Part shown: positions 52,776-61,514 of the stretch, piece by piece | Layout: each line of letters opens with the position of its first letter | Position numbering within the stretch: the first letter of the stretch is position 1 | NCBI GenBank assembly: GCA_947305795.1 | Contig: CAMZEK010000001.1 | Location: 1-64,000, forward strand | Direction of reading: 5' to 3' | DNA from: an uncultured Bacteroidales bacterium | GTDB lineage: Bacteria > Bacteroidota > Bacteroidia > Bacteroidales > F082 | Length of the DNA: 64,000 nt | The notes under the pieces: generated by a model | The model's input: the letters and a program-made list of their open reading frames with translations, nothing else | Database searches by the model: none | What the model was told of the DNA's origin: nothing | Program-made: the position numbers and the translations under genes

Positions 52776-54005
52776 TTAAAAGTTGATGCTAAATCCGAAA
52801 TTGACTGGATGCACCTTGACATCGGTCATCACAAAGAGCGGCAAAAGTGAATAGTTGAAGAAGAAACCCATGTCGTAGCCGCCCACACGCAATGAAGCAT
52901 CCATCTTGAAGAGGTTCATATTGGCATTATAGTAATGCTTGTGCTGCGAACCGTCGTCGAACTTTACCCGATTCCATTGCGCAATTCGCAAGCCACCAGT
53001 AAAGCCAACGTCAACATACATGCGACGGATCGGACGGATTTCCACCATCATCGGCACTTGCAAAAACAAAGCGCCGTATTTGCTGTTTTTCACAGCTTTC
53101 TCTTCTTCGATGGGGATCAGCGTATACACCATATTTTCAGGGTCATATCCAATCTGGACATCGTTGTCCCAGCTGAAGTTGTTCCAGCCAAGACCGATAC
53201 CGGTAAACGCACCTGCCGTGTGTCTCCGATTGAAGGCAATACCCACATCGGCGATGTTGAACCCAAAATACCAACTACGCAATGGCCTGAGATCCATACC
53301 CTGCACGCCGTTGTTCACGTTTGCAGCATCCACTGACGTGTTGATAAGCATGTTCAAACCCGCCTCGAAACCGTTCCAACTGGCATCGAAAAGCAAGCTT
53401 TTTTTCTCAGATTGCCGTCTTTCACGATAATAGGAATAGGCGGTTCCAGGATGGCTTCCTTTGGTTTTTACCTTGCCCAATCCAGTAGCAACAACGTGTG
53501 ATTCAGAACAATCCAAGCCCTGCACATAGACATCACCTGTGCCACTCAGGTCGGCGTACATCACCAAACACTTGCCACGCAACGTAACACCGCCTGTGCC
53601 TTCCAAAAGTAAGGAGATGGTGTCGTAATACACCTCCATATTGACATTACCCGTCCCCGTAACTTCAATGGAAAGATTCTTGCCATTCATTTGCCCCATC
53701 GAAATGACATCTCCCGTGCAGGTAACTTTCAAATCATTCAACTCGGGAAGCGTCACAGAATAGCTATCATTGCCTGAGATAGTCAACGTATTGCTATCGA
53801 TTTGATAAGAAGGAACCAGCTTGCTTTTGTCGAACTTCACAAAGAATTGTGTACCCTGTTTGACGTGAACATCACCAGTGCCATCCACAACAATAGCGTT
53901 GACTGTCTGAGCATTAGGCTGTTCCATACGCAACGAATCTTGTGCTTTCATATTTCCGAAAGCAAAAAGCGTCAAGGCTGCTACAATAATCCAATTTGTT
54001 TTCAT
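52776..54005 (-). CDS. Head-GIN (DUF2807) protein with C-terminal outer-membrane beta-barrel
   Basis: A 409-residue protein with signal peptide 1-21 (...NMKAQ). Residues about 30-200 form a repetitive beta-helix-like head with turns of the form GTGDVHV, CTGDVISMG, VTGTGNVNMEV, LEGTGGVTLRG and LSGTGDVYVQG, the signature of the autotransporter-like head-GIN domain. After a charged linker (YYRERRQSEKKSLLF), the C-terminal 190 residues alternate hydrophobic and polar residues and end FGFSINF, as in an outer-membrane beta-barrel. It is convergent to the sigma operon and could be one of its targets, which is only a guess. Confidence 0.8.
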   Translation of the reverse strand: MKTNWIIVAALTLFAFGNMKAQDSLRMEQPNAQTVNAIVVDGTGDVHVKQGTQFFVKFDKSKLVPSYQIDSNTLTISGNDSYSVTLPELNDLKVTCTGDVISMGQMNGKNLSIEVTGTGNVNMEVYYDTISLLLEGTGGVTLRGKCLVMYADLSGTGDVYVQGLDCSESHVVATGLGKVKTKGSHPGTAYSYYRERRQSEKKSLLFDASWNGFEAGLNMLINTSVDAANVNNGVQGMDLRPLRSWYFGFNIADVGIAFNRRHTAGAFTGIGLGWNNFSWDNDVQIGYDPENMVYTLIPIEEEKAVKNSKYGALFLQVPMMVEIRPIRRMYVDVGFTGGLRIAQWNRVKFDDGSQHKHYYNANMNLFKMDASLRVGGYDMGFFFNYSLLPLFVMTDVKVHPVNFGFSINF

Positions 54006-54085
54006 TTCATTTCAGTTTTAATTATTTCTCATTTTACTTTGTTCTTCGCGGAAAACATCAGTAATACGGAGAAGCGGGAAAAAAG

Positions 54086-56584
54086 TTACAGGCAACGGAC
54101 AAAAAATTCTAATTTTTCGTGTTTTTCGGTAGGAACAAAGGTAATCCTTTTGCTTTGCCCCGGCTCCAAATCAAAGAAATTGTCGGAGGAAACACCTTGA
54201 CTCCCAGGACAATACACTTGAACATCCTTAGCGAAGGCATCCGTTGTGACTTCGATACAAACCTTGCCATCCGCTTCCGAAATGTTCAAAGTCGGATGAG
54301 ATTGGGGAAGTTTCAAGTCCTTGGGATAGGCCAAATAACAATATCTTTCAGCCAAAAGCGATTCATTTTCAGCAAGTTCAAGTTTTACATATACACACGT
54401 TTTGTCAGCCTTCGCCAAACATTCCGCCAAACCTTCAATCTGCAGTTTTTCATTGCCATTGGCAGCAACTTTCACTTCCAATGTCTTTTCAAAAAACACA
54501 TTTCCCTCAAAATCAGCGACTTTTACCTTCAAATTGCCTTTCAAATCGCGCAGCAAGTCAGAAGTGACAAAAACGCCGTAATCTTTTGGGTCTAAGGAAA
54601 GCAACACAGGCGCGTACAAGATTTTCAGCTTGTATTGCAGGGCTTTCCAGTTGCCATAATAATCCATAGACGACCACGAAGTCACGGGCCAAGCATCATT
54701 CAATTGCCAATAGAGCGTGCCCATGTTGTAAGGTTTCGCCGTGCGGTGCGCCTCAATGGCAATCTCCATGCCGTAAGCTTGCGAGAGTTGGCTCAGATAG
54801 ACATACCGTTCAAAATCAGCGGAATATGGGCAATACTTTTGGATAAAGTCATCAATCTGTCGCGTGCCACGGGCGTGTTTTTGGTGCGCTGCAATCACCT
54901 CGGCATCCGTACTCAACTCCTCCCCTTGCGCGATTTTCAGCAAGGCCGAATAATCGGGATAGCTTTGGTAGCCATACTCGCTGTTGAAGCGGCCCACCTT
55001 CTCGCGGTAAATCTCGTAAGGAAACTCGCCCCACCAAACGCCCCAATAATGCACGTCGCCTTCGGTCAAACTCTCAGGACGACCCCAACCTTTCGAGGGG
55101 GAACTCGGCCAATAAGGACGCGTGCCATCAAAATCTGCAACGGATTGAGGCAGAATGTTTTCAAACAATCTGTCATAGCCCGCTTTGATGGCTTTGTCGT
55201 CTTCCTCACTCCAGCCCAGCGACTGTTGCCAGCCCCAGTTGTAGTAGCCTTCGGAGATCTCGTTGCCGCCGCACCACAAGGCCAACGAAGGATGCGAAGC
55301 CAAGCGTTTCACCTGCTCCTCCGCCTCGATTCGGGCGTTTTCGAGGAAAGCCTCGTCGTAAGGATACATCGAGCCGGCATACATGAAATCCTCCCAGACC
55401 AAGATGCCCAACGAGTCGCAAATGTCGAAGAAGTCGTCGGAGGGATAAATGCCGCCGCCCCACACGCGAAGCATGTTGAAGTGCGTTTCTTTGGCAGATT
55501 GCAACAGTTTCAAGGTATTGTCGGGGTTAATCCAAGTCTCTATCATTTCCTCGGGGACATAGTTAGCACCTTTGGCATAGAACAGCACGCCATTCACCTT
55601 GAAATAAAAAGCACGCCCTATGCTATCAGGCTCATCGACCATCTCGAAAGTGCGGATGCCCGATTTAAATGACTTGGTGTCTAAAACCCTATTACCCTTT
55701 TTTAAGCGCACCTTGAAATCATACAGCGGTTGTTCACCCATTTCGTTGGGCCACCACAATTCTGGATTTTCAATTACAAAGTTCAGGTTTTCATTTTGGC
55801 TACCTCCTTTAAGGTGTATGGTTTTCTGGCTGTTTTTCTCACCATTGACATAGATTTCCGCCACATAATTTCCTTCAGCCTTGCTTTCCACATCAAGGCA
55901 CAAACGCATCGTAGCCTTCTCGTTATCAATGTTTTCTGTGACAATATATGCGTTTTGCAATTTCGCATCCGACCAACCGATCAATTCCACCCGTTTCCAA
56001 ATGCCCACATTCTTGTATTTCGGTGCCCAGTCCCAGCCGTGCTGGTAAGGTGCCTTTCGCGAGACTGCGTATTTTTCAGGCAATTGAGGCTGATGTTGCT
56101 CATACAAAGCCAATTGGGTGCTGTCATAACGAAGGAAATGCACTTCCAAGAGATTATCCTTCTCTTTCAGCAAGTCTTTCACCTCACGCTTCCAAGTGCG
56201 GAACTGGTTGTCGGCAAAAAACAGCTTTTCGCCATTCAAACTGACTTCAGCGTAAGTGTCAAGACCTTCAAAAGCAAGCTCAACATTCTCTTTTCCAAGA
56301 AGTTCCTTGTCTGCATCGAAGCACAAAGTGTAATCCCAAGGATGGTCAGAAATCCATAGCAATTGGTTTTCCACTGTGCCGAGATAAGGATGTGGTATTA
56401 AACCGTTTTCATAGAGGCTCTGTTGCACCACCGAGGGCACGTTGACCTGCATGTTAATGGATAAGGTGTCACTCGTGAGCGTCCAGCCTTGGTTGAAGCT
56501 TTGCACGATGACGTTTTGCTTTTCAACCTTCTGACAGCCAGCCAAAACTGTCAAGGCAATTAAACAATACAATACTTTTTTCAT
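54086..56584 (-). CDS. Beta-mannosidase, glycoside hydrolase family 2, lipoprotein
   Basis: An 832-residue protein from MKKVLYCLIALTVLAGC, a lipobox with the lipidated cysteine at residue 17. The longer frame from 56707 runs through the intergenic repeat and is rejected. Layout is the GH2 type: N-terminal jelly-roll (about 25-190), Ig-like domain (about 195-310) and TIM barrel. The probable acid/base is Glu442 in WCGGNE and the nucleophile Glu536 in FNSEYG; ASHPSLALW and RVWGGGIYPSDDFFD are typical beta-mannosidase motifs. It should release mannose from beta-mannosides. No SusCD pair or other CAZyme lies nearby. Confidence 0.88.
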   Translation of the reverse strand: MKKVLYCLIALTVLAGCQKVEKQNVIVQSFNQGWTLTSDTLSINMQVNVPSVVQQSLYENGLIPHPYLGTVENQLLWISDHPWDYTLCFDADKELLGKENVELAFEGLDTYAEVSLNGEKLFFADNQFRTWKREVKDLLKEKDNLLEVHFLRYDSTQLALYEQHQPQLPEKYAVSRKAPYQHGWDWAPKYKNVGIWKRVELIGWSDAKLQNAYIVTENIDNEKATMRLCLDVESKAEGNYVAEIYVNGEKNSQKTIHLKGGSQNENLNFVIENPELWWPNEMGEQPLYDFKVRLKKGNRVLDTKSFKSGIRTFEMVDEPDSIGRAFYFKVNGVLFYAKGANYVPEEMIETWINPDNTLKLLQSAKETHFNMLRVWGGGIYPSDDFFDICDSLGILVWEDFMYAGSMYPYDEAFLENARIEAEEQVKRLASHPSLALWCGGNEISEGYYNWGWQQSLGWSEEDDKAIKAGYDRLFENILPQSVADFDGTRPYWPSSPSKGWGRPESLTEGDVHYWGVWWGEFPYEIYREKVGRFNSEYGYQSYPDYSALLKIAQGEELSTDAEVIAAHQKHARGTRQIDDFIQKYCPYSADFERYVYLSQLSQAYGMEIAIEAHRTAKPYNMGTLYWQLNDAWPVTSWSSMDYYGNWKALQYKLKILYAPVLLSLDPKDYGVFVTSDLLRDLKGNLKVKVADFEGNVFFEKTLEVKVAANGNEKLQIEGLAECLAKADKTCVYVKLELAENESLLAERYCYLAYPKDLKLPQSHPTLNISEADGKVCIEVTTDAFAKDVQVYCPGSQGVSSDNFFDLEPGQSKRITFVPTEKHEKLEFFVRCL

Positions 56585-56599
56585 TGTTCTTCTCTTTTT

Positions 56600-56724
56600 C
56601 ACAAAACTTTCAAAACTATCAAAACCGCTTTCTCCATGGAAAGTCGCCAACCGGCTCCTTTCCAGCGGCGAGGCGGTTGCCGAGCCGCACCATATAGAGT
56701 TTTGCAAGTTTTGTTGGTTTTGTG
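56600..56724. repeat. Structured intergenic repeat, copy 2 (after cutC)
   Basis: The left arm 56600-56626 has three CAAAAC units, the right arm 56698-56724 has three inverted units, and the core GGAAAGTCGCC...CTTTCCAGCGGCGAGGCGG matches copy 1 at 32989-33135. The unit ends 5 nt from the cutC stop codon. Confidence 0.8.
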
Positions 56725-56729
56725 ATGAA

Positions 56730-57464
56730 TTAAAACGGGTTCAACATCTTTTCCATTTCGTAAATCAAGTCCTTGTTCGACTCGGTCCAGACCATCGTTG
56801 CGCCGGTCGCGTCCTTTTGGTCGGGATAGAGTTTCTCGTTGAAGCGCGGCACCCAATGCGCCAACGAAGCGTGGCAATGCACCGCGCCCGTCATGTCAAG
56901 AATCTCCTTCACATTGCCTAGGTTGATGCCGCCGCCAGGCATGATACCGATTTTGTCGCCGTAGCGCAACTGCATCTCCGCAATCATCGGCACGCCTTCC
57001 AAAGCTGTGGGTTTGCCCCCCGAGGTCAGGATTTTGTCGAAGCCAAGTTCAATCAGTTTTTCGACCGCCTCGAAAGGCTTCACGCAGGCATCAATGGCGC
57101 GGTGGAAGGTGAACTTCAATCCCTCACCGGCACCCATCAAGGCCTTAATCGTTTCAATATCAAGTTCTCCCATGTCGTTCAACGCTCCGATGACCACGCC
57201 CTCAAAACCGAGTTTTTTACAAAGCATAATGTCGGTTTTCATCATCTCGACCTCTTCCTCGTCGTAGATGTAGTTGCCCGGTCGCGGACGGATGAGCACC
57301 CGCATGGGGATAAACGAAATATCGATGGCCTTGGCCAAAGTTCCAAACGACGGCGTAACGCCGCCCACTTCCAAGCACTCGCACAGCTCCACGCACTGGG
57401 CGCAGCCGTCCATCGCGTTCTGCAACGACTTGATGCCGTTGGCACAGATTTCCAGTCTTATCAT
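56730..57464 (-). CDS. cutC: CutC family protein (copper homeostasis type)
   Basis: A 244-residue TIM-barrel protein starting MIRLEICANGIKSLQNAMDGCAQCVELCE; the longer frame to 57536 passes the promoter at 57481. Conserved parts are VLIRPRPGNYIYDEEEVEMMKTDI, FHRAIDAC, DKILTSGGKPTALEG, and IMPGGGINLGNV, matching the CutC family. The family was first linked to copper tolerance, but its biochemical role is not settled. The beta-mannosidase gene lies downstream behind the structured repeat. Confidence 0.88.
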   Translation of the reverse strand: MIRLEICANGIKSLQNAMDGCAQCVELCECLEVGGVTPSFGTLAKAIDISFIPMRVLIRPRPGNYIYDEEEVEMMKTDIMLCKKLGFEGVVIGALNDMGELDIETIKALMGAGEGLKFTFHRAIDACVKPFEAVEKLIELGFDKILTSGGKPTALEGVPMIAEMQLRYGDKIGIMPGGGINLGNVKEILDMTGAVHCHASLAHWVPRFNEKLYPDQKDATGATMVWTESNKDLIYEMEKMLNPF

Positions 57465-57480
57465 AGTTCCAAAATTTGCG

Positions 57481-57488
57481 CAAAGATA
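57481..57488 (-). promoter_or_regulatory. Bacteroidetes -7 promoter element for cutC
   Basis: TATCTTTG on the minus strand, 16 nt before the cutC start codon and divergent from the promoter at 57523. Confidence 0.55.
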
Positions 57489-57522
57489 GTGAAATTGTGG
57501 ATGCGATTTGTGGGAAAAGTAG

Positions 57523-57530
57523 TATTTTTG
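57523..57530 (+). promoter_or_regulatory. Bacteroidetes -7 promoter element for the PIN module
   Basis: TATTTTTG, 22 nt before the antitoxin-like start codon; it may also drive mutS2. Confidence 0.55.
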
Positions 57531-57552
57531 CGGCAAAATAAGAGGAACAACA

Positions 57553-57744
57553 ATGGAAGACTATGTGTTATCAATACCAACTCGCGACCAAAGCTTTATG
57601 GAGACATTAGCCTCCAGAATGGGGTGGAAACTGCGCCCTCGTCGCGCATCGATTGAACAATTCATCAATTCCTGCCCGCAAACTCCCGTGATGACAGACG
57701 AGGAGATTGCCGCAGAAGTTAATGCAGTGCGTTACGGGAAATGA
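57553..57744 (+). CDS. Putative antitoxin of a PIN toxin module
   Basis: A 63-residue protein starting MEDYVLSIPTRDQSFMETLASRMGWKL. The middle has an arginine-rich patch (RPRRASIEQF) and the end reads MTDEEIAAEVNAVRYGK, a helical tail like those that plug PIN-domain toxins. Its stop codon overlaps the start of the toxin gene by 4 nt. Partnership with the toxin is inferred from this coupling. Confidence 0.75.
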   Translation: MEDYVLSIPTRDQSFMETLASRMGWKLRPRRASIEQFINSCPQTPVMTDEEIAAEVNAVRYGK

Positions 57745-58166
57745 AAGTCCTTTTCGACACCAACCTGTGGATTTCGTTCATGATAGGCAAACGCCTTTCA
57801 TCGTTGGTGAATGTGCTTACCTGCCAAGATGTTGAGGTGTTTGTCAGTGAACAGTTGTTGGAGGAAATCCGCACGGTTATTTCTCGTCCGAAATTTGACA
57901 AACTCATTTCAAAAGAGACGCGATATTACTTTTTCGAAATGGTGTATGATGTTTGCCAAATAACAGACATCACCATTCAAGCCGACTCACCTATTCGCGA
58001 CATCAAGGATTTGTATCTTCTGTCAATGGCTGAAAGCGTTCCCGTTGACTTTATTGTAAGCGGAGACAAAGACCTTATTGATCTTCATTCTCATGCCGGC
58101 ATTCCTATTATAAAGTACACCGATTTCGTGAATATGCTATCTGCCCGAAAAAATCCTATATCGTGA
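57741..58166 (+). CDS. PIN-domain toxin (COG1569-like)
   Basis: A 141-residue protein starting MKVLFDTNLWISFMIGKRLSSLV, the PIN-domain start with its first acidic residue in FDTNLW. It continues EQLLEEIRTVISRPKF and ends with the acidic motifs IRDIKDLYLLSMAES and DFIVSGDKDLIDL, matching the four-acid PIN nuclease site. It is probably an RNase controlled by the small protein upstream. Its last codon overlaps the GTG start of mutS2. Confidence 0.85.
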   Translation: MKVLFDTNLWISFMIGKRLSSLVNVLTCQDVEVFVSEQLLEEIRTVISRPKFDKLISKETRYYFFEMVYDVCQITDITIQADSPIRDIKDLYLLSMAESVPVDFIVSGDKDLIDLHSHAGIPIIKYTDFVNMLSARKNPIS

Positions 58167-60556
58167 TTTACCCCACCAACTTTGAACAGAAAATCGGCTT
58201 CAAGGGCATCCGCGAGATGGTTTCGGGACATTGCATCAGCGCGATGGGACTCGAAAAGGCGGAGGAAATGTCGTTTTCCACCGACAAAACCCTCATCGTC
58301 AGGAGTTTGGAGCAAATAGAGGAATTCATCCGCTTGATGCAGACGGGCGTGCCTTTCCCCGTGCGCGATTTCCACGACCTGCGCGAGGCCTTCCACCAAA
58401 TCCAAATCGAAGGGACGTGCCTCAGCGTGGAGGACTTGTTCGCGCTGAAGCCTTCGCTCAATGTATTGGAAGCCATCTTGCGCTTCGGTCGTAGCGAGAG
58501 TGCCATCGATTTCCCGCAACTTAAATCACTGATTGAGAACATCTTCATCGACCGACAAATCTTTACCGAGGCCAACCGCCTTGTGGACGACAAGGGTGAA
58601 ATCCCCGATAATGCCTCGCCCGAGTTGCAGGAAATCCGACAAAGCATCCGTCGCAAACGTGGCGGCATCGAGAAGCGCATCCGACAAATCATGAGCGACG
58701 CCAAAACCGCCGGCTGGGTGGACCAAAAATCGGAAATCACCATCCGCGACGGACGGCTCGTCATCCCCGTGAAGGCCGCCGACAAACGCTCGATGCGCGG
58801 TTTCATCCACGACGAATCGGCCACAGGGCAGACCGTTTACATCGAACCTGCTGAAATCTTCGATACCTCAAACGAAATCAAAGAGTTGGAATACGCCGAG
58901 CGGCGCGAAATCCACCGCATTTTGATGGCTTTCACAAGGCTGTTGAGGCCTTATCTCTCCGAACTGCGCAAGGCTTGGAACATGCTCGGCGAAATCGACT
59001 TCATTCGAGCCAAGGCACTGTTGGCCAACGAAATCGATGGCGTAAAGCCCGAAATCCGCGACACGCCCCATATAAATTGGCAGCAAGCCCGCCATCCACT
59101 CCTGGAAAGGAAACTGAAAGCCCAAGGTAAACAAGTCGTCCCATTGGATTTGCAACTCAATGAAAACGAACGCATTTTGGTCATCAGCGGGCCAAACGCG
59201 GGAGGAAAATCCGTGTGCTTGAAAACGACAGGCTTGCTGCAATACATGCTGCAATGCGGCCTCATGCCACCCATGCGCGTCGACTCGCAATGCGGCTTGT
59301 TCAAGAGCCTCTTCATCGACATTGGCGACGAGCAGTCGATTTTGGACGACCTCTCCACCTACAGCTCGCACCTCATCAACATGAAGGCCCTATTGGAGCA
59401 TGCCGACGGTCAGACTTTGTTCCTCATCGACGAGTTCGGGACGGGCACCGAGCCTCAGTTGGGCGGTGCCATCGCTGAGGCCATCTTACTGGAACTCAAC
59501 AAGAAACAAGCTTTCGGCATGGTCACAACGCACTACGCCAACCTGAAGCTTTTGGCCGACCACCACGAGGGCATCGTCAACGGCGCCATGCTGTTCGACA
59601 CCAAGTTTATGCAGCCGATGTACATCATGATGACGGGCAAACCCGGGTCGTCGTTTGCCTTCGAAATCGCCAAGAAAATTGGCTTCCCGCGACAAATCCT
59701 CGACGACGCTGCCAACATCACCGGCGACCAGCACCTCAAGTTCGAGAAACAACTGCAACAGCTTGAGGTCGACAAGAAAGCCATCCGCAAGAAGGAACAA
59801 GATCTGCGCATCGCAGACCAATTGCTGACCGAAGTGGTGGAAAAATACAAGAACCTCCTCGCCGACCTCGAAAGCAAAAAGAAACAATACCTCCGTGATG
59901 CAGCGGCTGAGGCTCAAGAACTTATCTCGAAAGCCAACAGCCAAATCGAGCGTACCATCCGTGAAATCAAAGAGGCCCAGGCGGAGAAAACCAAGACCAA
60001 GGAAATCCGCCAAAACCTCGAAAAGACCAAGGAGGAAATCTCCCAAAAAGCAAAGGAGTTGGCCGAAAAAAAGGGAAAGGAGGAAGCTGAAACCGAGCTG
60101 AAAGTGGGCGACACGGTCTGCATCGACGACATGCAGGTGGTGGGAGAAATCCTGGCCATCTCAGACACCGACGCCACCATACTCTTCGACACTATTAAGC
60201 TACGCACCTCACCCGACAAGCTCCGCAAAGTGAGTCGCGCCCAAGCCCGCAAGACCCAACGCCGTTGGCAAGCCGGCCTCATCGCCGACGAACTCAGCGA
60301 AAAGGCCGAGCACTTCGAACTCACCTTGGACGTGCGTGGCAAACGAGCCGAGGAAGCCCTAGACATCGTGGACAAGTACCTTGACGAAGCCAAGCTCCTC
60401 AGCATCAAGGAAGTGAGCATCCTCCACGGCAAGGGCAACGGCATCTTGCGCAAGCTCATCCGCGAGAAACTGAGCCATATGCATGAGGTGGAGCGCTTTT
60501 GTGATGCTTCATTGGAGACCGGAGGAACGGGAATAACTAGAGTGTATTTCAGATAA
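58163..60556 (+). CDS. mutS2: MutS2 family ATPase/endonuclease, GTG start
   Basis: A 797-residue protein, begun at a GTG that overlaps the PIN toxin stop by 4 nt (GTGA); the resulting MIYPTNFEQKIGF start matches other Bacteroidetes MutS2 proteins. It has the MutS core and clamp regions, Walker A GPNAGGKS at 343-350, Walker B with LIDEFGTGTEP near 421-431, a coiled-coil rich in Lys/Glu (about 515-650) and a C-terminal Smr domain (about 720-797: LDVRGKRAEEAL, LHGKGNGILRKLIREKL). MutS2 is known to limit recombination and, in some species, to rescue collided ribosomes. Its coupling to a toxin-antitoxin pair is unusual. Confidence 0.93.
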   Translation: MIYPTNFEQKIGFKGIREMVSGHCISAMGLEKAEEMSFSTDKTLIVRSLEQIEEFIRLMQTGVPFPVRDFHDLREAFHQIQIEGTCLSVEDLFALKPSLNVLEAILRFGRSESAIDFPQLKSLIENIFIDRQIFTEANRLVDDKGEIPDNASPELQEIRQSIRRKRGGIEKRIRQIMSDAKTAGWVDQKSEITIRDGRLVIPVKAADKRSMRGFIHDESATGQTVYIEPAEIFDTSNEIKELEYAERREIHRILMAFTRLLRPYLSELRKAWNMLGEIDFIRAKALLANEIDGVKPEIRDTPHINWQQARHPLLERKLKAQGKQVVPLDLQLNENERILVISGPNAGGKSVCLKTTGLLQYMLQCGLMPPMRVDSQCGLFKSLFIDIGDEQSILDDLSTYSSHLINMKALLEHADGQTLFLIDEFGTGTEPQLGGAIAEAILLELNKKQAFGMVTTHYANLKLLADHHEGIVNGAMLFDTKFMQPMYIMMTGKPGSSFAFEIAKKIGFPRQILDDAANITGDQHLKFEKQLQQLEVDKKAIRKKEQDLRIADQLLTEVVEKYKNLLADLESKKKQYLRDAAAEAQELISKANSQIERTIREIKEAQAEKTKTKEIRQNLEKTKEEISQKAKELAEKKGKEEAETELKVGDTVCIDDMQVVGEILAISDTDATILFDTIKLRTSPDKLRKVSRAQARKTQRRWQAGLIADELSEKAEHFELTLDVRGKRAEEALDIVDKYLDEAKLLSIKEVSILHGKGNGILRKLIREKLSHMHEVERFCDASLETGGTGITRVYFR

Positions 60557-60587
60557 AAAAACAGAGACAAACCTGCCTCCGTTTTTT
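60556..60587. terminator. Probable terminator after mutS2
   Basis: AAAAAACAGAG (60556-60566) pairs, with one mismatch, with CTCCGTTTTTT (60577-60587); T-rich on both strands. Confidence 0.6.
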
Positions 60588-60605
60588 CATTTCATTGATG
60601 CTTGC

Positions 60606-60848
60606 TTATTTCTTTTTAATTAGAGAGATAAGCCACAAAAGCACAACGGCGCCCACGGTACCAACCAAAAGCTGGCCCCAGAAAGAACCGCTGGCAGGAA
60701 GACCGATGATGCTAAACAGCCAGCTGCCCAAAAAGCCGCCAACAACACCAACAATAATGGCCCAGATTAAACCGAGACCATAGTTCATGATTTTACCGGC
60801 GATGATACCTGCCAGAGCACCAATCAGAATTGCAAATAACATTCCCAT
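60606..60848 (-). CDS. GlsB/YeaQ/YmgE family small membrane protein
   Basis: An 80-residue protein with three hydrophobic segments: ILIGALAGIIAGKIMNYGLG, IWAIIVGVVGGFLGSWLFSIIG, and a last GTVGAVVLLWLISLI before a KKK end. The GxxxG-rich pattern is typical of the transglycosylase-associated (YeaQ/YmgE) stress membrane proteins, whose function is unclear. It follows engB by 39 nt and may share its transcript. The family name GlsB is unrelated to the glycine-lipid GlsB encoded at 61515. Confidence 0.85.
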   Translation of the reverse strand: MGMLFAILIGALAGIIAGKIMNYGLGLIWAIIVGVVGGFLGSWLFSIIGLPASGSFWGQLLVGTVGAVVLLWLISLIKKK

Positions 60849-60887
60849 AATGATGTAGTTTTAAGTGAATATTGAGATTAACTGTCG

Positions 60888-61508
60888 TTATTTTTTCTTA
60901 TTGAGGAGATCTGCAATCTCTTTGTTCTGCTGCTCGATATAATCCAACACTTCATTCCTCCCAAGTTTTTTCTCAGCCGAGGTGATGAAGATGGGCGGCA
61001 ACACCTCCCAATTCTCCAACAATTTCGCCTTAAAAGCCTCCACGTTCTTGTCCAAATCCTCTTTTGAAACCTTGTCGGCTTTGGTGAAAACGATGCAGAA
61101 AGGAACTTGGTTCTCGCCCAACCATTCCATAAAACCCAAATCGCTGTTTTGCGGCTCGATGCGCGAATCGACAAGGACAAAAGTGGTCACTAAATTGCGG
61201 CGGCGAGTGATGTAGTTGTTGATCATGATGCGCCACTGCTCGCGGGTCTTCTTCGAATGCCGAGCATAACCATAGCCTGGCAAGTCGACGAGATACCATG
61301 CATCATTGACCACGAAATGGTTAATGGCCACCGTTTTGCCTGGCACAGACGAAGTCTTGGCCAATCCTTTGCGCTGCACCAACATGTTGATGAGTGACGA
61401 CTTGCCCACATTTGAGCGGCCAATGAAAGCATACTCCGGAATATTGTCGTTAGGCAAAAACTCGAAGCGCGTGTTGCTCATCAGGAAATTGGCTTTTTTG
61501 ATGTCCAT
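60888..61508 (-). CDS. engB: Ribosome-biogenesis GTPase EngB/YihA
   Basis: A 206-residue TRAFAC GTPase. G1 is GRSNVGKS in [17 protein letters not shown]3 is DLPGYGYA, and G4 is FTKADKVS; the HFVVND...[13 protein letters not shown] stretch is typical. EngB helps large-subunit ribosome assembly and is often essential. It lies 6 nt after the glycine-lipid acyltransferase gene and is probably in the same operon. Confidence 0.92.
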   Translation of the reverse strand: MDIKKANFLMSNTRFEFLPNDNIPEYAFIGRSNVGKSSLINMLVQRKGLAKTSSVPGKTVAINHFVVNDAWYLVDLPGYGYARHSKKTREQWRIMINNYITRRRNLVTTFVLVDSRIEPQNSDLGFMEWLGENQVPFCIVFTKADKVSKEDLDKNVEAFKAKLLENWEVLPPIFITSAEKKLGRNEVLDYIEQQNKEIADLLNKKK

Positions 61509-61514
61509 GGCGTA

